A stretch of DNA of 64,000 nucleotides from Oscillospiraceae bacterium (lineage in GTDB: Bacteria; Bacillota; Clostridia; Oscillospirales; Ruminococcaceae): positions 17,113 to 81,112 of the forward strand of contig JAGZUF010000013.1 in the NCBI GenBank assembly GCA_018380115.1. Direction: 5' to 3'. How positions within the stretch are numbered: position 1 is the stretch's first letter; the number at the start of each line of letters is the position of its first letter. The notes beneath the pieces were generated by a model. The model did not search any database and was not told the origin of the DNA. It was given only the letters and a program-made list of their open reading frames with translations. Made by a program: the position numbers and the translations under genes. Positions 25,139 to 34,040 of the stretch are shown in pieces.

Positions 25139-26701
25139 ATGAATTGCCCTGTATGCGGCCAAGAGCTTGCACTAGGTGCAGCCTTTTGCCAGCACTGTGG
25201 CGCGAAGCTGAACGGATACTGCCCTATATGCGGAAAGCCGCTTGTGAAAAATGCCCGGTTCTGCCAATACTGCGGTGCGCAATGCGGCACGGCAGGCCCT
25301 CTGCCCATGCAGCGGCCTGAGGAGGCTGCACCGGCACCGTGTACGGCTTCCGCTGCGGCCTGTGCACCGGAGGGGGCCGGGGCGTCTGATCCGCCCTCTT
25401 CAGCAGAGCCGGCGCGGCCGCAGGAGCCTTCCCCGGCACCCGCACCTGTGCTGGAAGCCCCCGCACCCGGCCAGCAGCCCGGGCTGGAAAAGCAGCCAGC
25501 GTATTATAAAGCGGAATTTGAAAAGCTGAGTCAGGGAAAGAAAACAGATTTCAACTTTGCCGCCTGCTTTCTAGGCTTTTGGCACACCTTGTACCGCGGC
25601 TGCTGGCGGCGCTTTCTGTTGCTGTACAGCTGGCTGGGAGTATTGACTGCTGCGTCGGGGCTTGTGGCGGCGCACGAGCTGGAGACGGTCGTGATGATGA
25701 ATACCGCCTATGCCAGTGCGGTATGGCACTGGGATGGCACTGTTTCAGCTTTTATCAGTGCGGTGCTGATGCTTCAAGTGGCTGTGGCGCTTTACAACGG
25801 CACCACCTTCAACGAGTATTATTATAAGGTGTGCAGGCGAGAAGCATCTGATGCTGAAAAACGTCAAATTGGCCTTGTGGCGGGCGTGCTGGTATCCGTT
25901 GCGGCGGCCGTGGGGGTGCTGGCCTTTGCCGTGTACAGCTACGGAAATGGAAAGGTGCAGGGTACGCTGTACCGCCAGAAGCTGCTGGAGGACGCGGCCG
26001 TCAGAGGGCCGCAGGTGCAGCAGGCGCTGACCGAGAGCGAAGTGTACATATTGGATGAACAGCTTTTCCTGAGGGGCTATGTCCCGGAAAAAAATATGCC
26101 GGCCTCGCTGGCGGATAAGGGCGTGGGAGAACAGGTGCTGCAAAGCATCCGCCTGTTTTACGATGACGAGCACAGCCTTGGACAGGTGATGAACGCCGCA
26201 GGGCTGCAGCCGTTTTTCTCTGAGCTGACGGTACAGGAGGACGGCTCCGCCTTGGGCTTTATCTTTTGTAAGATAGGCGAGTCATTTCTTGAGCTGGACT
26301 TGAAAATACAGCCGGGCCAAAGGACGGTCGTTTTTACCAATGCCTTGTTCCTGGACAGTGAAATGGAAAAAAGCGTGCAGGCCAGCACGAATCAGGCAGC
26401 CTCGCTGCTGCAATGGATGTATGGGCAGGCGGGCATGGATGATACGCCCGGTCTGGCACGCCGTATACAGGGAACTTGGGAGGATGAAGAGGGTAACCGC
26501 ATCTATATCACTTCGTACAGCATAGACGGCCAGGATATCGCTTACCAATATGTGCTGGACGGCGATATTCCGGGCCTTGTGGTATCGGGCAGTACGATAT
26601 TCGGCGTTGCCGGCCTGACAGAGGACGATGTATTGGTATGGGGCTACGGCCTGCATGATTCTGTGGATATAGAAACGATGTTTTATAAAAGAGTGCAGTG
26701 A
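25139..26701 (+). CDS. Zinc-ribbon/DUF2628 membrane protein, paralog B
   Basis: The 520-residue protein has two zinc ribbons (CPVCG..CQHCG and CPICG..CQYCG), then a Pro/Ala linker. DUF2628 begins YYKAEFEKLSQGKKTDFNFAA with FWHTLYRGCWRRF and membrane helices, followed by a large outer domain that includes LLQWMYGQAG and RRIQGTWEDEEG, like paralogs A and C. ATG 25139 is preferred because GGAGG ends seven bases upstream; ATG 25136 is possible. It is 23 bp after paralog A, so the two are co-transcribed. Confidence 0.82.
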   Translation: MNCPVCGQELALGAAFCQHCGAKLNGYCPICGKPLVKNARFCQYCGAQCGTAGPLPMQRPEEAAPAPCTASAAACAPEGAGASDPPSSAEPARPQEPSPAPAPVLEAPAPGQQPGLEKQPAYYKAEFEKLSQGKKTDFNFAACFLGFWHTLYRGCWRRFLLLYSWLGVLTAASGLVAAHELETVVMMNTAYASAVWHWDGTVSAFISAVLMLQVAVALYNGTTFNEYYYKVCRREASDAEKRQIGLVAGVLVSVAAAVGVLAFAVYSYGNGKVQGTLYRQKLLEDAAVRGPQVQQALTESEVYILDEQLFLRGYVPEKNMPASLADKGVGEQVLQSIRLFYDDEHSLGQVMNAAGLQPFFSELTVQEDGSALGFIFCKIGESFLELDLKIQPGQRTVVFTNALFLDSEMEKSVQASTNQAASLLQWMYGQAGMDDTPGLARRIQGTWEDEEGNRIYITSYSIDGQDIAYQYVLDGDIPGLVVSGSTIFGVAGLTEDDVLVWGYGLHDSVDIETMFYKRVQ

Positions 26702-27186
26702 CAGCCTGTGAAGAAACAAACGCAGGTTTTAGCGGCCTGGATGAAAAGGGCTCCGGCGCGGGCAGATGTATTTTGCCGCAGTGCTTGGCGCGGGGCATCT
26801 TGCGGCAGAGGGAAGATATCCCTCAAAATGGGCGTATGGCAGTGCCGGAGATATCTGTTAATACAGCGCAGGATATATTTGCCCCTTTGAGCTGCAAGCC
26901 GGCGCTCACAAGCCAGCGGCGCTTTACCCGCATGCTCTGAGACAGTTGTGCAAGACCTTGTTATGATAAAAGGTCACCTTGCGTATGCAGCCCTGTTCTG
27001 TATAAACCGTCTGGCGGTATTTAACAGATGCACAAAAGCTGTAAGGGGCTGTGGCCGAAGCCTTTTACGGACGATTCTGCGGCCGGGGAGGCATTGCTGG
27101 GCCACAAGCCCCTATTACAGCGCAGTACTGCCCCTGAAGAAGGGTTTTAATAACTGTTATTCTGAAATACAAGGAGGAATACCACA
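26702..27186 (+). other. 485-base gap between paralogs B and C, no gene seen
   Basis: Short open frames exist (for example 26698-26940) but lack ribosome sites and family likeness. No terminator hairpin of note was found. The last 30 bases carry the AAGGAGG site of paralog C. Confidence 0.5.
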
Positions 27187-28782
27187 ATGAAATGTTCACT
27201 TTGCGGAAAGCCTGTGGAAGACGGCGCCGCGTTCTGCCCCTTCTGCGGCATGAGGCTTGGGCAGGAGGCGACGGGCGCACAGGCGGGCGCGAATGCCCCG
27301 CCGGAGGCCCCTGCGCCTGAACAACAGCCCGCTGCGGCGCCTGGGGCAGGCACTGCAGAAGGCCCTGTGCCCGGCATGGGGGCGGCACCCACGCCCGGCA
27401 TGCCGCCGTACAGTGGCCAGACGCCATATGGCCAGCCCTACTATACCCAGCCGCAGCAGGGAATGCCTTATGGGGGCGCAAATGGGCCGGCTGCCGGGGT
27501 GAACCCCTATTACGCCCGTGAATTTGAGCTGATTGCAAACGGCGGAAAGCCCCATTTCAACTTTGCGGCGCTGTTTCTCGGTTTCTGGCACACGCTGTAC
27601 CGCGGGTGTATAAAACGTTTTTTGGCCTTATATGCACTGCCCTGGCTGCTTACCATGGTCCTGGTGGGCGTGGAGATGAGCATCATGGTGGACAGTATGT
27701 ATATGGCTGCCATGGGTGTGGTGCCCACCGGCCTGCTTGTTGTATTCCTGCTTTCAGCTGTGCTTTCGCTGGTGTCTCTGGGCCTTTCCATTTATAACGG
27801 CGCCACGTTCAACCGCTATTACTATAATCTGTGCAAAGGCGATGCGCGCGTGCCCAAAAAGACGGGCCTGCTGGTGGGTGCCATTGCACTGAATGTGGTG
27901 TTGTCCATCATCGGGACGTCTCTGAGCGCGGTGGGCATCGCGGGCGCTGCGATGCATTCCGGCTATCCCTCAGTGGATGACCCGGGCGATGTGCTCATTT
28001 CACAAAGCGGGCCATCTGCCGGTGTGCCGGACGGCGAATTGGAAGAGCATGCGGGCACCGTGATGTATACGGCTCTCACGGATGCCACAGTGCCCGCCGA
28101 ATACAGCCAGATATTGACGGAATCCCATATTTTCGCTGAGGATGTCCCCGCAGATATCCTGGAGGCAGGCGCGTTGGAGCAAGCGGGCCGCGCCGCTTAT
28201 TTGTTCTACAGCGATGCCTATACCCTGGGCGACATGCTGGACGCGGTGGCGGACGATGTGAGATGGTCTGACGCAGAGCCGGACGAAGAGGACATGAACC
28301 TTTACAATGGCAGCCTGCGCTGCCTTGTGGATGACACCGTTATCGAACTGGCGCTTTCTGCCTTCCCGCTGGGCGATGGCGACACCTGCCTTTCCGTGAT
28401 GGGCGGTATTGTGTATAAAAACGGAGATATGGACGCAGATTCCTACCATATTTGCACGCCGCAGCAGGTGAACTCCTTTATGAAGTGGCTGTGCGTACAG
28501 GCCGGGGCTGAAACGCCGGTGAGCGTTGCCCGCCTTGCAATGGGCACATGGGCCAGCGCTGACGGCCAGACGCTGGAAGTGACGGAGTTTTCTTTGAACG
28601 GTGCTGAGATGTATCTGAACAATGTGGCGGTTTCACATGAAGGCGCATTGGCGGTGGAGTATATGACGCCGGACGGCTATGGCTATTTTGAGCCCAGTGC
28701 TGACGGTGCGGCCATGACAGTGTATTCTTATCTGGACGGAAGCTCGGAGGAGACAGTGACGCAGTATACCCGCGTGGCCTGA
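27187..28782 (+). CDS. Zinc-ribbon/DUF2628 membrane protein, paralog C
   Basis: The 531-residue protein has one zinc ribbon CSLCG..CPFCG, a long Pro/Gly/Tyr-rich linker (SGQTPYGQPYYTQPQQG), the DUF2628 signature YYAREFELIANGGKPHFNFAALFLGFWHTLYRGC, and about four membrane helices. An acidic outer domain follows, with FMKWLCVQAG and RLAMGTWASADG aligning with the paralogs. AAGGAGGAATACCAC precedes the ATG. Tandem duplication with diversified outer domains suggests a family of surface sensors or binding proteins; the substrate is unknown. Confidence 0.82.
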   Translation: MKCSLCGKPVEDGAAFCPFCGMRLGQEATGAQAGANAPPEAPAPEQQPAAAPGAGTAEGPVPGMGAAPTPGMPPYSGQTPYGQPYYTQPQQGMPYGGANGPAAGVNPYYAREFELIANGGKPHFNFAALFLGFWHTLYRGCIKRFLALYALPWLLTMVLVGVEMSIMVDSMYMAAMGVVPTGLLVVFLLSAVLSLVSLGLSIYNGATFNRYYYNLCKGDARVPKKTGLLVGAIALNVVLSIIGTSLSAVGIAGAAMHSGYPSVDDPGDVLISQSGPSAGVPDGELEEHAGTVMYTALTDATVPAEYSQILTESHIFAEDVPADILEAGALEQAGRAAYLFYSDAYTLGDMLDAVADDVRWSDAEPDEEDMNLYNGSLRCLVDDTVIELALSAFPLGDGDTCLSVMGGIVYKNGDMDADSYHICTPQQVNSFMKWLCVQAGAETPVSVARLAMGTWASADGQTLEVTEFSLNGAEMYLNNVAVSHEGALAVEYMTPDGYGYFEPSADGAAMTVYSYLDGSSEETVTQYTRVA

Positions 28783-28837
28783 ATTTGCATTCTTTCAGGC
28801 CGATGTGTTGTATTTTGGGCACCGCTTCAAAAAATAG

Positions 28838-28871
28838 GGCCACTTGCCTGCATGCAGGCAAGTGGCCTTTG
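28838..28871 (+). terminator. Terminator after paralog C
   Basis: GGCCACTTGCCTGCA is followed directly by its complement: a 30-base perfect palindrome, then CTTTGTG. The T-run is weak. Confidence 0.65.
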
Positions 28872-29103
28872 TGTAAGGTGGAAATGCCGCCGGCAAGGCC
28901 GACGATGGAGAAAGAAAGGCGGCGTCAACGGGCAGGGATGACCCCGGCTTGATGATGCCGTGGCGGGTGAAGGGCCAAGCCCTCCGCCCGCCATTTTGCC
29001 GGTGGAGAAGCACTGTGTGCCGGGCAACCCGGCAAAAGGCCTTAAAAGGAAGAACCTGGCAAATAGCGCGGATGACGGCGGTTTGACAGACAGGGCGGCA
29101 GGC
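28872..29103. other. Intergenic, nothing recognised
   Basis: This GC-rich spacer lies between converging genes. No promoter, repeat or reading frame with support is seen. Confidence 0.5.
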
Positions 29104-30930
29104 TTACGCCGTGCGCACCTCGAAGGAATAGGGCGGCACGGTGACGGTTTGCCCGAGAAGGGCGGCCTGCACGCTTTCCGCCGTGCAGTTGAGGCATATG
29201 GCGAGGGCGCTGTGCGCGGCGCGGCGCTCGTAGCAGAGCACGCCGCCCTCGGCATAACGCACAAAAAGCTGGCCGTCCGCAAGGGCAGGGCAGCGGCGCC
29301 GCAGGGCCGACAGGCTTTTCAGCACGGGGATGATGTGCGCCTCAGTGCTGTTCCAGTCGAAATAGGCGCGGTTGAACGGGTCTTTATAGCCCTGCATGCC
29401 GATCTCGTCCCCGTAATAGATGCTGGGGATGCCCGGCAGCGTGAACAGCATGGCATACGCCATGCACACAAGGCGGCGGCCGTGCTCATACCGTTCCGGA
29501 GAAAGGCGGCGGCCGCTTTGCCAGTAGCGGTCTTTCCCCTCGCAGCTCTCGCCCGCAAGGGCGGTGATGGCGCGCTCTGTGTCGTGTGTAGAGATAAAAT
29601 TCATCAGCACATGCAGCGCGGGCGCAGGGTAATTTTCGCAGATGCGCAGAATAGAATCTGCGGCGCTGCGCGCGCTGCCGCCGCGCAGGAATCCCAGCAC
29701 AGCGCTGCGGAAGGGATAGTTCATTACAGCGTCCAGCCCCTTGCCCAAAAGATAGGCGCGTCGCGCGCCGTAGCTGAATTTGGTGGTGGCGTCCTCCCAC
29801 ACTTCGCCCAGAAGGTATTTATCCTCACCGTGGCGTTTTACGGCCGCGCGGATGGCCTCGATAAAATCGTCAGGAAGCTCGTCGGCCACATCCAGCCGGA
29901 ACCCGCTGGCCCCAAGGGAGAGCCAGGTGTCGATGACGCCGCCCTCGCCGCAGATGAACCGGCGGTAGCTCTCGTCGTTTTCGTTTACCTCGGGCAGCGT
30001 GTCGAAGCCCCACCACGCGCGGTAGCCGCATGGGTAGGCCGGGGAAAAATCGTACCAGCGGCGATAGGGGCTGTCCGGCGAGTTGCAGGCGCCGCACACA
30101 GGGTAGCGGCACTCGCGGTTGAAGTAGATAGAGTCAGAGCCCGTGTGGCTGAACACGCCGTCCAGAATGATGGAGATGCCCTGCTGCTTTGCCTCGGCGC
30201 ACAGGCGTGCAAACTCTTCATTTGTACCCAGCAGCGGGTCTGCCTTCAAGTAATTTGCTGTGTTGTAGCGGTGGTTCGAGTGTGCTTCAAAAATGGGGTT
30301 CAGGTACAGCATGGTTACGCCCAGCCCGGCCAGATACGGCAGCTTGCGGCGGATGCCCTCGAAATCGCCGCCGAAATAATCCCGCGTTAAGTACCCGTCC
30401 ACCTGTTCTGTGGGCCAGAAGTAGGGCTCGCCGCTTTTGTTTTCGCGGTAGATGCGGTCGGCAAAGGGCATGGGCTTGGGCCGGCCCTCCAGAAAACGGT
30501 CGGGGAATATCTGGTACATCACGCCGCCCTTCAGCGCGGACGGTGTGGAAAACCCGGCCTTGTACACCGTAAGCTGATATTCTTCGCCTGTACCGGTGGT
30601 GACATAGGCCTCGCCCAAGGCGCCGCGGTACAGCTTGCGGTAGCCTGTGTAAAGGTCAAAATAGTAAAAGTACAGCCCCGGCTGCGGCATGGGCACCGTG
30701 ATGGTGAACAGGGCCTGCCCGTCCGGCATGTGTGCGCCGCCCTGGCCGCCGGAAACGGCATGCAGAGCAAGCAGGGACGGCTCTTCGCCGTCCCTGTGCA
30801 GGGCAAGATAAGGCGTGGTGCAGCCGAATTCACCGGGCACCCGCAGCGTGAAGGTGACGGCCTGCCCTGCGCGCACGGCGCCGGAGGGGGCCTTGTGAAA
30901 GGTATCGAAACTGTTATAAATGGAACTCAT
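29104..30930 (-). CDS. GH13 alpha-glucan hydrolase (neopullulanase/cyclomaltodextrinase-like)
   Basis: The 608-residue cytoplasmic enzyme lacks a signal peptide. An N-terminal beta-sandwich covers about 1-130; the catalytic barrel then begins VMYQIFPDRF. The GH13 regions are present: LDGVFSHTG (I), GFRLDVADE with the nucleophile Asp (II), LLGEVWED with the acid Glu (III) and FISTHDTERA with the transition-state Asp (IV). It likely cleaves maltodextrins or glycogen branches. It is 24 bp downstream of glycogen phosphorylase in the same operon, giving a complete glucan mobilisation pair. Confidence 0.92.
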   Translation of the reverse strand: MSSIYNSFDTFHKAPSGAVRAGQAVTFTLRVPGEFGCTTPYLALHRDGEEPSLLALHAVSGGQGGAHMPDGQALFTITVPMPQPGLYFYYFDLYTGYRKLYRGALGEAYVTTGTGEEYQLTVYKAGFSTPSALKGGVMYQIFPDRFLEGRPKPMPFADRIYRENKSGEPYFWPTEQVDGYLTRDYFGGDFEGIRRKLPYLAGLGVTMLYLNPIFEAHSNHRYNTANYLKADPLLGTNEEFARLCAEAKQQGISIILDGVFSHTGSDSIYFNRECRYPVCGACNSPDSPYRRWYDFSPAYPCGYRAWWGFDTLPEVNENDESYRRFICGEGGVIDTWLSLGASGFRLDVADELPDDFIEAIRAAVKRHGEDKYLLGEVWEDATTKFSYGARRAYLLGKGLDAVMNYPFRSAVLGFLRGGSARSAADSILRICENYPAPALHVLMNFISTHDTERAITALAGESCEGKDRYWQSGRRLSPERYEHGRRLVCMAYAMLFTLPGIPSIYYGDEIGMQGYKDPFNRAYFDWNSTEAHIIPVLKSLSALRRRCPALADGQLFVRYAEGGVLCYERRAAHSALAICLNCTAESVQAALLGQTVTVPPYSFEVRTA

Positions 30931-30954
30931 CGGGCGTTCTCTCCTGCAATGGAG

Positions 30955-33363
30955 TTATTTTACCGGTTCGGCATGCCAGATGTTGCGCGCATATTCAAAC
31001 ACGGCCCTGTCGGCAGAGAAAATGCCGCTGTTTGCAATGTTCATCAGGCTCATGCGGTTCCAGGTGTCTCTGTCGGCATACAGGCGGCTCACATCGCGCT
31101 GGGCACGCAGGTAATCTGCAAAATCTGCCATTACCATATAAGGGTCCGACGTGCGCAGGTTCGAAGCTATCTCGTGGAAGCTCTCGCCGTTCCAGCCCCT
31201 TTCCAGAAAATCCAGCACCTGCGAGGCCTCCGGGCAGGCGTTGATGAAGCCGGAGGGATGATAGCCGAACTTTTTCAAATCGTTCACCTCCGGCGTGCGC
31301 ATGCCGAAGATGATTTCGTTTTCCAGCCCGGCGGCCTCGGCTATCTCCACATTGGCGCCGTCCAGCGTGCCGAGGGTGACGGCGCCGTTCAGCATGAATT
31401 TCATGTTGCCTGTGCCGGATGCCTCTGTGCCCGCAAGGCTTATCTGCTCGGACACCTCGCTGGCGGGCATCAGCCGCTCGCTGGTGGTGACGCAGTAATC
31501 CTCCAGATACACCACACGCAGCTTTTCGCGCACAGCCGGGTCTGCATCTATCAGCTGGCCCAGCTTGCAGATGAGGCGTATCATCTGCTTTGCCATATAA
31601 TACCCCGGCGCGGCTTTGGCGCCGAAGATATAGGTCTTGGGCATCACATCCGCATTCGGGTTGTTCTTCACATACAAATACTGCGCCGCAATGTTCAGTG
31701 CGTTCAGGTGCTGGCGCTTGTATTCGTGCATGCGCTTTACCTGCACATCGAAGATGCTGGCCGGGTCTATCACCTGGCCGGTTGCTTTTTTCAGATGCTC
31801 GGCAAAGGCCTCCTTGTTGCTGCGCTTCACTTCGTCCAGCCGCTTCAGCACGCTTCGGTCGGCCGCGTATTTTTCGAAATTTTTCAGCAGAGATGCGTCT
31901 TTTTTGAAGCCGTCGCCAATGGTGTCGCTCAAAAGCTGTGTCAGCGCCGGGTTCGAGGCCAGCAGCCAGCGGCGGTAGGCAATGCCGTTGGTGACATTTG
32001 TGAACTTTTCAGGGCTGTACAGAAAGTAATCGTGGAACACGCTCTGCTTGATAATATCGCTGTGCAGCTTCGACACGCCGTTGATGGAATGGCACACATA
32101 GCAGCAGATATTGGCCATGCGCACCTGGTTGTCGCCCAGAATGGCCATATAGTTTATCTTGCCTGTGTCGCCGGGGAAGGCGCGCTCAAAATCAGCGCGG
32201 CAGCGGCGGTCCAGCTCTTCGCAGATCTGGTAGATGCGGGGCAGCGTCTTTTTGAAAATGTCGATGTTCCATTTTTCCAGCGCCTCGCTCATCACCGTGT
32301 GGTTGGTATAAGCGAAGGTGCGGCGGGTGATGTCGAACGCATGCTCCCAGGTGAAACCGCACTCGTCCAGCAAAATGCGCATCAGCTCGGGAATGGCAAG
32401 CGTGGGGTGCGTGTCATTGATATGGATAGCCACTTTGTCCGGCAGGTTATCCAGCGTGGCATACTGCGAAAGGTGTGTTTTTACTATGTCGTTGACAGAC
32501 GCGCTGGAAAGGAAATACTGCTGGCGCAGGCGGAGTATCTTGCCGTCCATGTGGTTGTCATTTGGATACAGCACCTTGGAAATAAGTTCGGCGTTGGCAT
32601 TTTTTGCAATGGCGCTGCCGTACTGGCCCGCATTAAAGCTGCTCATGTCGAAGCCGGGCGCCTTGGCGCGCCACAGACGCAGCTTCGAGACGCCCGCGCT
32701 GTCATACCCGGCCACAAACATGTCGCTGGGCACGGCCAGCACGCTGGAATAGTTTTTATGCTTCACGCAGTGGTACGAGCCGTCCCAGCTCTCTTCTATC
32801 TCGCCGTCAAAGCGCACCTCCACGGCCTGATCTGGGTGGCTTTTCAGCCACACGCCGCCGCCGGGCAGCCAGTTGTCGGCGTGCTCTTCCTGCCAGCCGT
32901 CCACGATTTTCTGCTTGAAAATGCCGTATTCGTACAGGATGGAATAGCCCATGCCGGGAATGTCGTCTGTGGCCATGCCGTCCAGATAACAGGCGGCCAG
33001 GCGCCCAAGCCCGCCGTTGCCGAGGCCGGCGTCCGGCTCCTGCTCATAAATATTGTCCAGCCTGATGCCGTGGTCCTTCAGCACGGCTTCGGCCACACTG
33101 GCAAGGCCCATGTTGAACAGACTGGTTTTCAGGCTGCGGCCCATGAGAAATTCCATGCACAGATAGTACACCTGCTTGCCGTTGGCGCCGTAAGTGCGCG
33201 ACATGAAGCTTTTGCGCTTTGCACTGAGCATGCCGCGCACGATAAGCGCCAGCGCGCGGTATATCTGTTCATCGGTGGCGCTGGCAAGGTCTGTTGCGAA
33301 TTCGCTGAACAGCTTATCTGCCAGCAGTTTGTCAAACTCTTTCTTTGTCATTTTCGTATTCAA
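30955..33363 (-). CDS. glgP: Glycogen/maltodextrin phosphorylase
   Basis: This GT35 enzyme of 802 residues releases glucose-1-phosphate from alpha-1,4-glucans using pyridoxal phosphate. The cofactor-Lys motif EASGTGNMKFMLNGA is near residue 645. N-terminal GLGNGGLGRLAACYLDG, HINDTHPTLAIPELMR and the middle YTNHTVMSEALEKW also match the family. The gene heads the glucan-degrading operon and is preceded by a 17-bp-spaced promoter. Confidence 0.97.
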   Translation of the reverse strand: MNTKMTKKEFDKLLADKLFSEFATDLASATDEQIYRALALIVRGMLSAKRKSFMSRTYGANGKQVYYLCMEFLMGRSLKTSLFNMGLASVAEAVLKDHGIRLDNIYEQEPDAGLGNGGLGRLAACYLDGMATDDIPGMGYSILYEYGIFKQKIVDGWQEEHADNWLPGGGVWLKSHPDQAVEVRFDGEIEESWDGSYHCVKHKNYSSVLAVPSDMFVAGYDSAGVSKLRLWRAKAPGFDMSSFNAGQYGSAIAKNANAELISKVLYPNDNHMDGKILRLRQQYFLSSASVNDIVKTHLSQYATLDNLPDKVAIHINDTHPTLAIPELMRILLDECGFTWEHAFDITRRTFAYTNHTVMSEALEKWNIDIFKKTLPRIYQICEELDRRCRADFERAFPGDTGKINYMAILGDNQVRMANICCYVCHSINGVSKLHSDIIKQSVFHDYFLYSPEKFTNVTNGIAYRRWLLASNPALTQLLSDTIGDGFKKDASLLKNFEKYAADRSVLKRLDEVKRSNKEAFAEHLKKATGQVIDPASIFDVQVKRMHEYKRQHLNALNIAAQYLYVKNNPNADVMPKTYIFGAKAAPGYYMAKQMIRLICKLGQLIDADPAVREKLRVVYLEDYCVTTSERLMPASEVSEQISLAGTEASGTGNMKFMLNGAVTLGTLDGANVEIAEAAGLENEIIFGMRTPEVNDLKKFGYHPSGFINACPEASQVLDFLERGWNGESFHEIASNLRTSDPYMVMADFADYLRAQRDVSRLYADRDTWNRMSLMNIANSGIFSADRAVFEYARNIWHAEPVK

Positions 33364-33698
33364 AAGTCATCTACTCCGTTCTGTCTGCACGCTGTGGAAA
33401 AGCGGGCGTATGCCCCGGCGCGGCCCCTTGCCTGCCGGGCGTGCCGCGCAAAGGCACATACACGATATCAGTATACTCTATCCATGCCCTCAGTTCAACA
33501 AAAAAACCGTGCTGTGAAGCCAAATGTGCAAAAAAACGGCATGCGCAGCAGCCCGCCGCCTGCCGCTCGAACCCCATGCACGAAGTTTTTTCAAAATCAG
33601 CTTTCCATCTTTCTTTTTTTTGCACTTAATAGTATAATAGATTCCAGATATCTATATGCCGGGGCGCAGCGCCCCGCAAGGAAAGGAAGTTTGCGTGT
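33364..33698. promoter_or_regulatory. Divergent control region of glgP and zapA
   Basis: The minus-strand glgP promoter is TTGAAC (33498-33493), 17-bp spacer, TATACT (33475-33470). The plus-strand zapA -10 TATAAT lies at 33633-33638 with a poor -35 (TTTCTT). AAGGAAAGGAAG before zapA is its ribosome site. Nothing else is seen in this 335-base gap. Confidence 0.7.
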
Positions 33699-34040
33699 AT
33701 GCCGGCAAATAAAATCAAGCTGGAGATCTGCGGCGCCAGCTATGTCATCGCCACCACCGATACGGAAGAGTATATATTGAGCCTGGCTGAAAAGCTGGAT
33801 GCGGATATGAACCAGATGATGACGAACAACCCCTCGGCGTCTATTGCCACTGCCGCTGTTATCACGGCGCTGGGCTATTTGGACGAGCTGAAGAAAAGCA
33901 CCAGCGGCGCGGACAACATGCGCGCGCAGATCAAAGATTACCTTGAGGACGCCGCTAAGGCAAAGCTCTCGGCGGAGGAGGCGCGCCGTGAGGTAGAGCG
34001 CCTGCGCCGTGAGATCGGGTATCTGAAAGAAAACCACTGA
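33699..34040 (+). CDS. zapA: Cell division protein ZapA
   Basis: The 113-residue protein crosslinks FtsZ filaments. The N-terminal part KIKLEICGASYVIATTDTEEYILSLAEKLD is the ZapA fold; the C-terminal half (about 60-113) is a coiled coil rich in Glu/Arg. Its stop TGA overlaps the ATG of the U32 gene, so they are coupled. ZapA followed by a U32 protein is a common Firmicutes arrangement. Confidence 0.93.
   Translation: MPANKIKLEICGASYVIATTDTEEYILSLAEKLDADMNQMMTNNPSASIATAAVITALGYLDELKKSTSGADNMRAQIKDYLEDAAKAKLSAEEARREVERLRREIGYLKENH

Noticed and set aside
26698..26940. 80-codon frame after paralog B
   Set aside because: It overlaps the stop of paralog B, has no ribosome site and no recognisable likeness.
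30730..33780. Long open frame of 1016 codons on the plus strand
   Set aside because: It is antisense to glgP and the GH13 gene; in GC-rich DNA such shadows are common. It has no family likeness or ribosome site.
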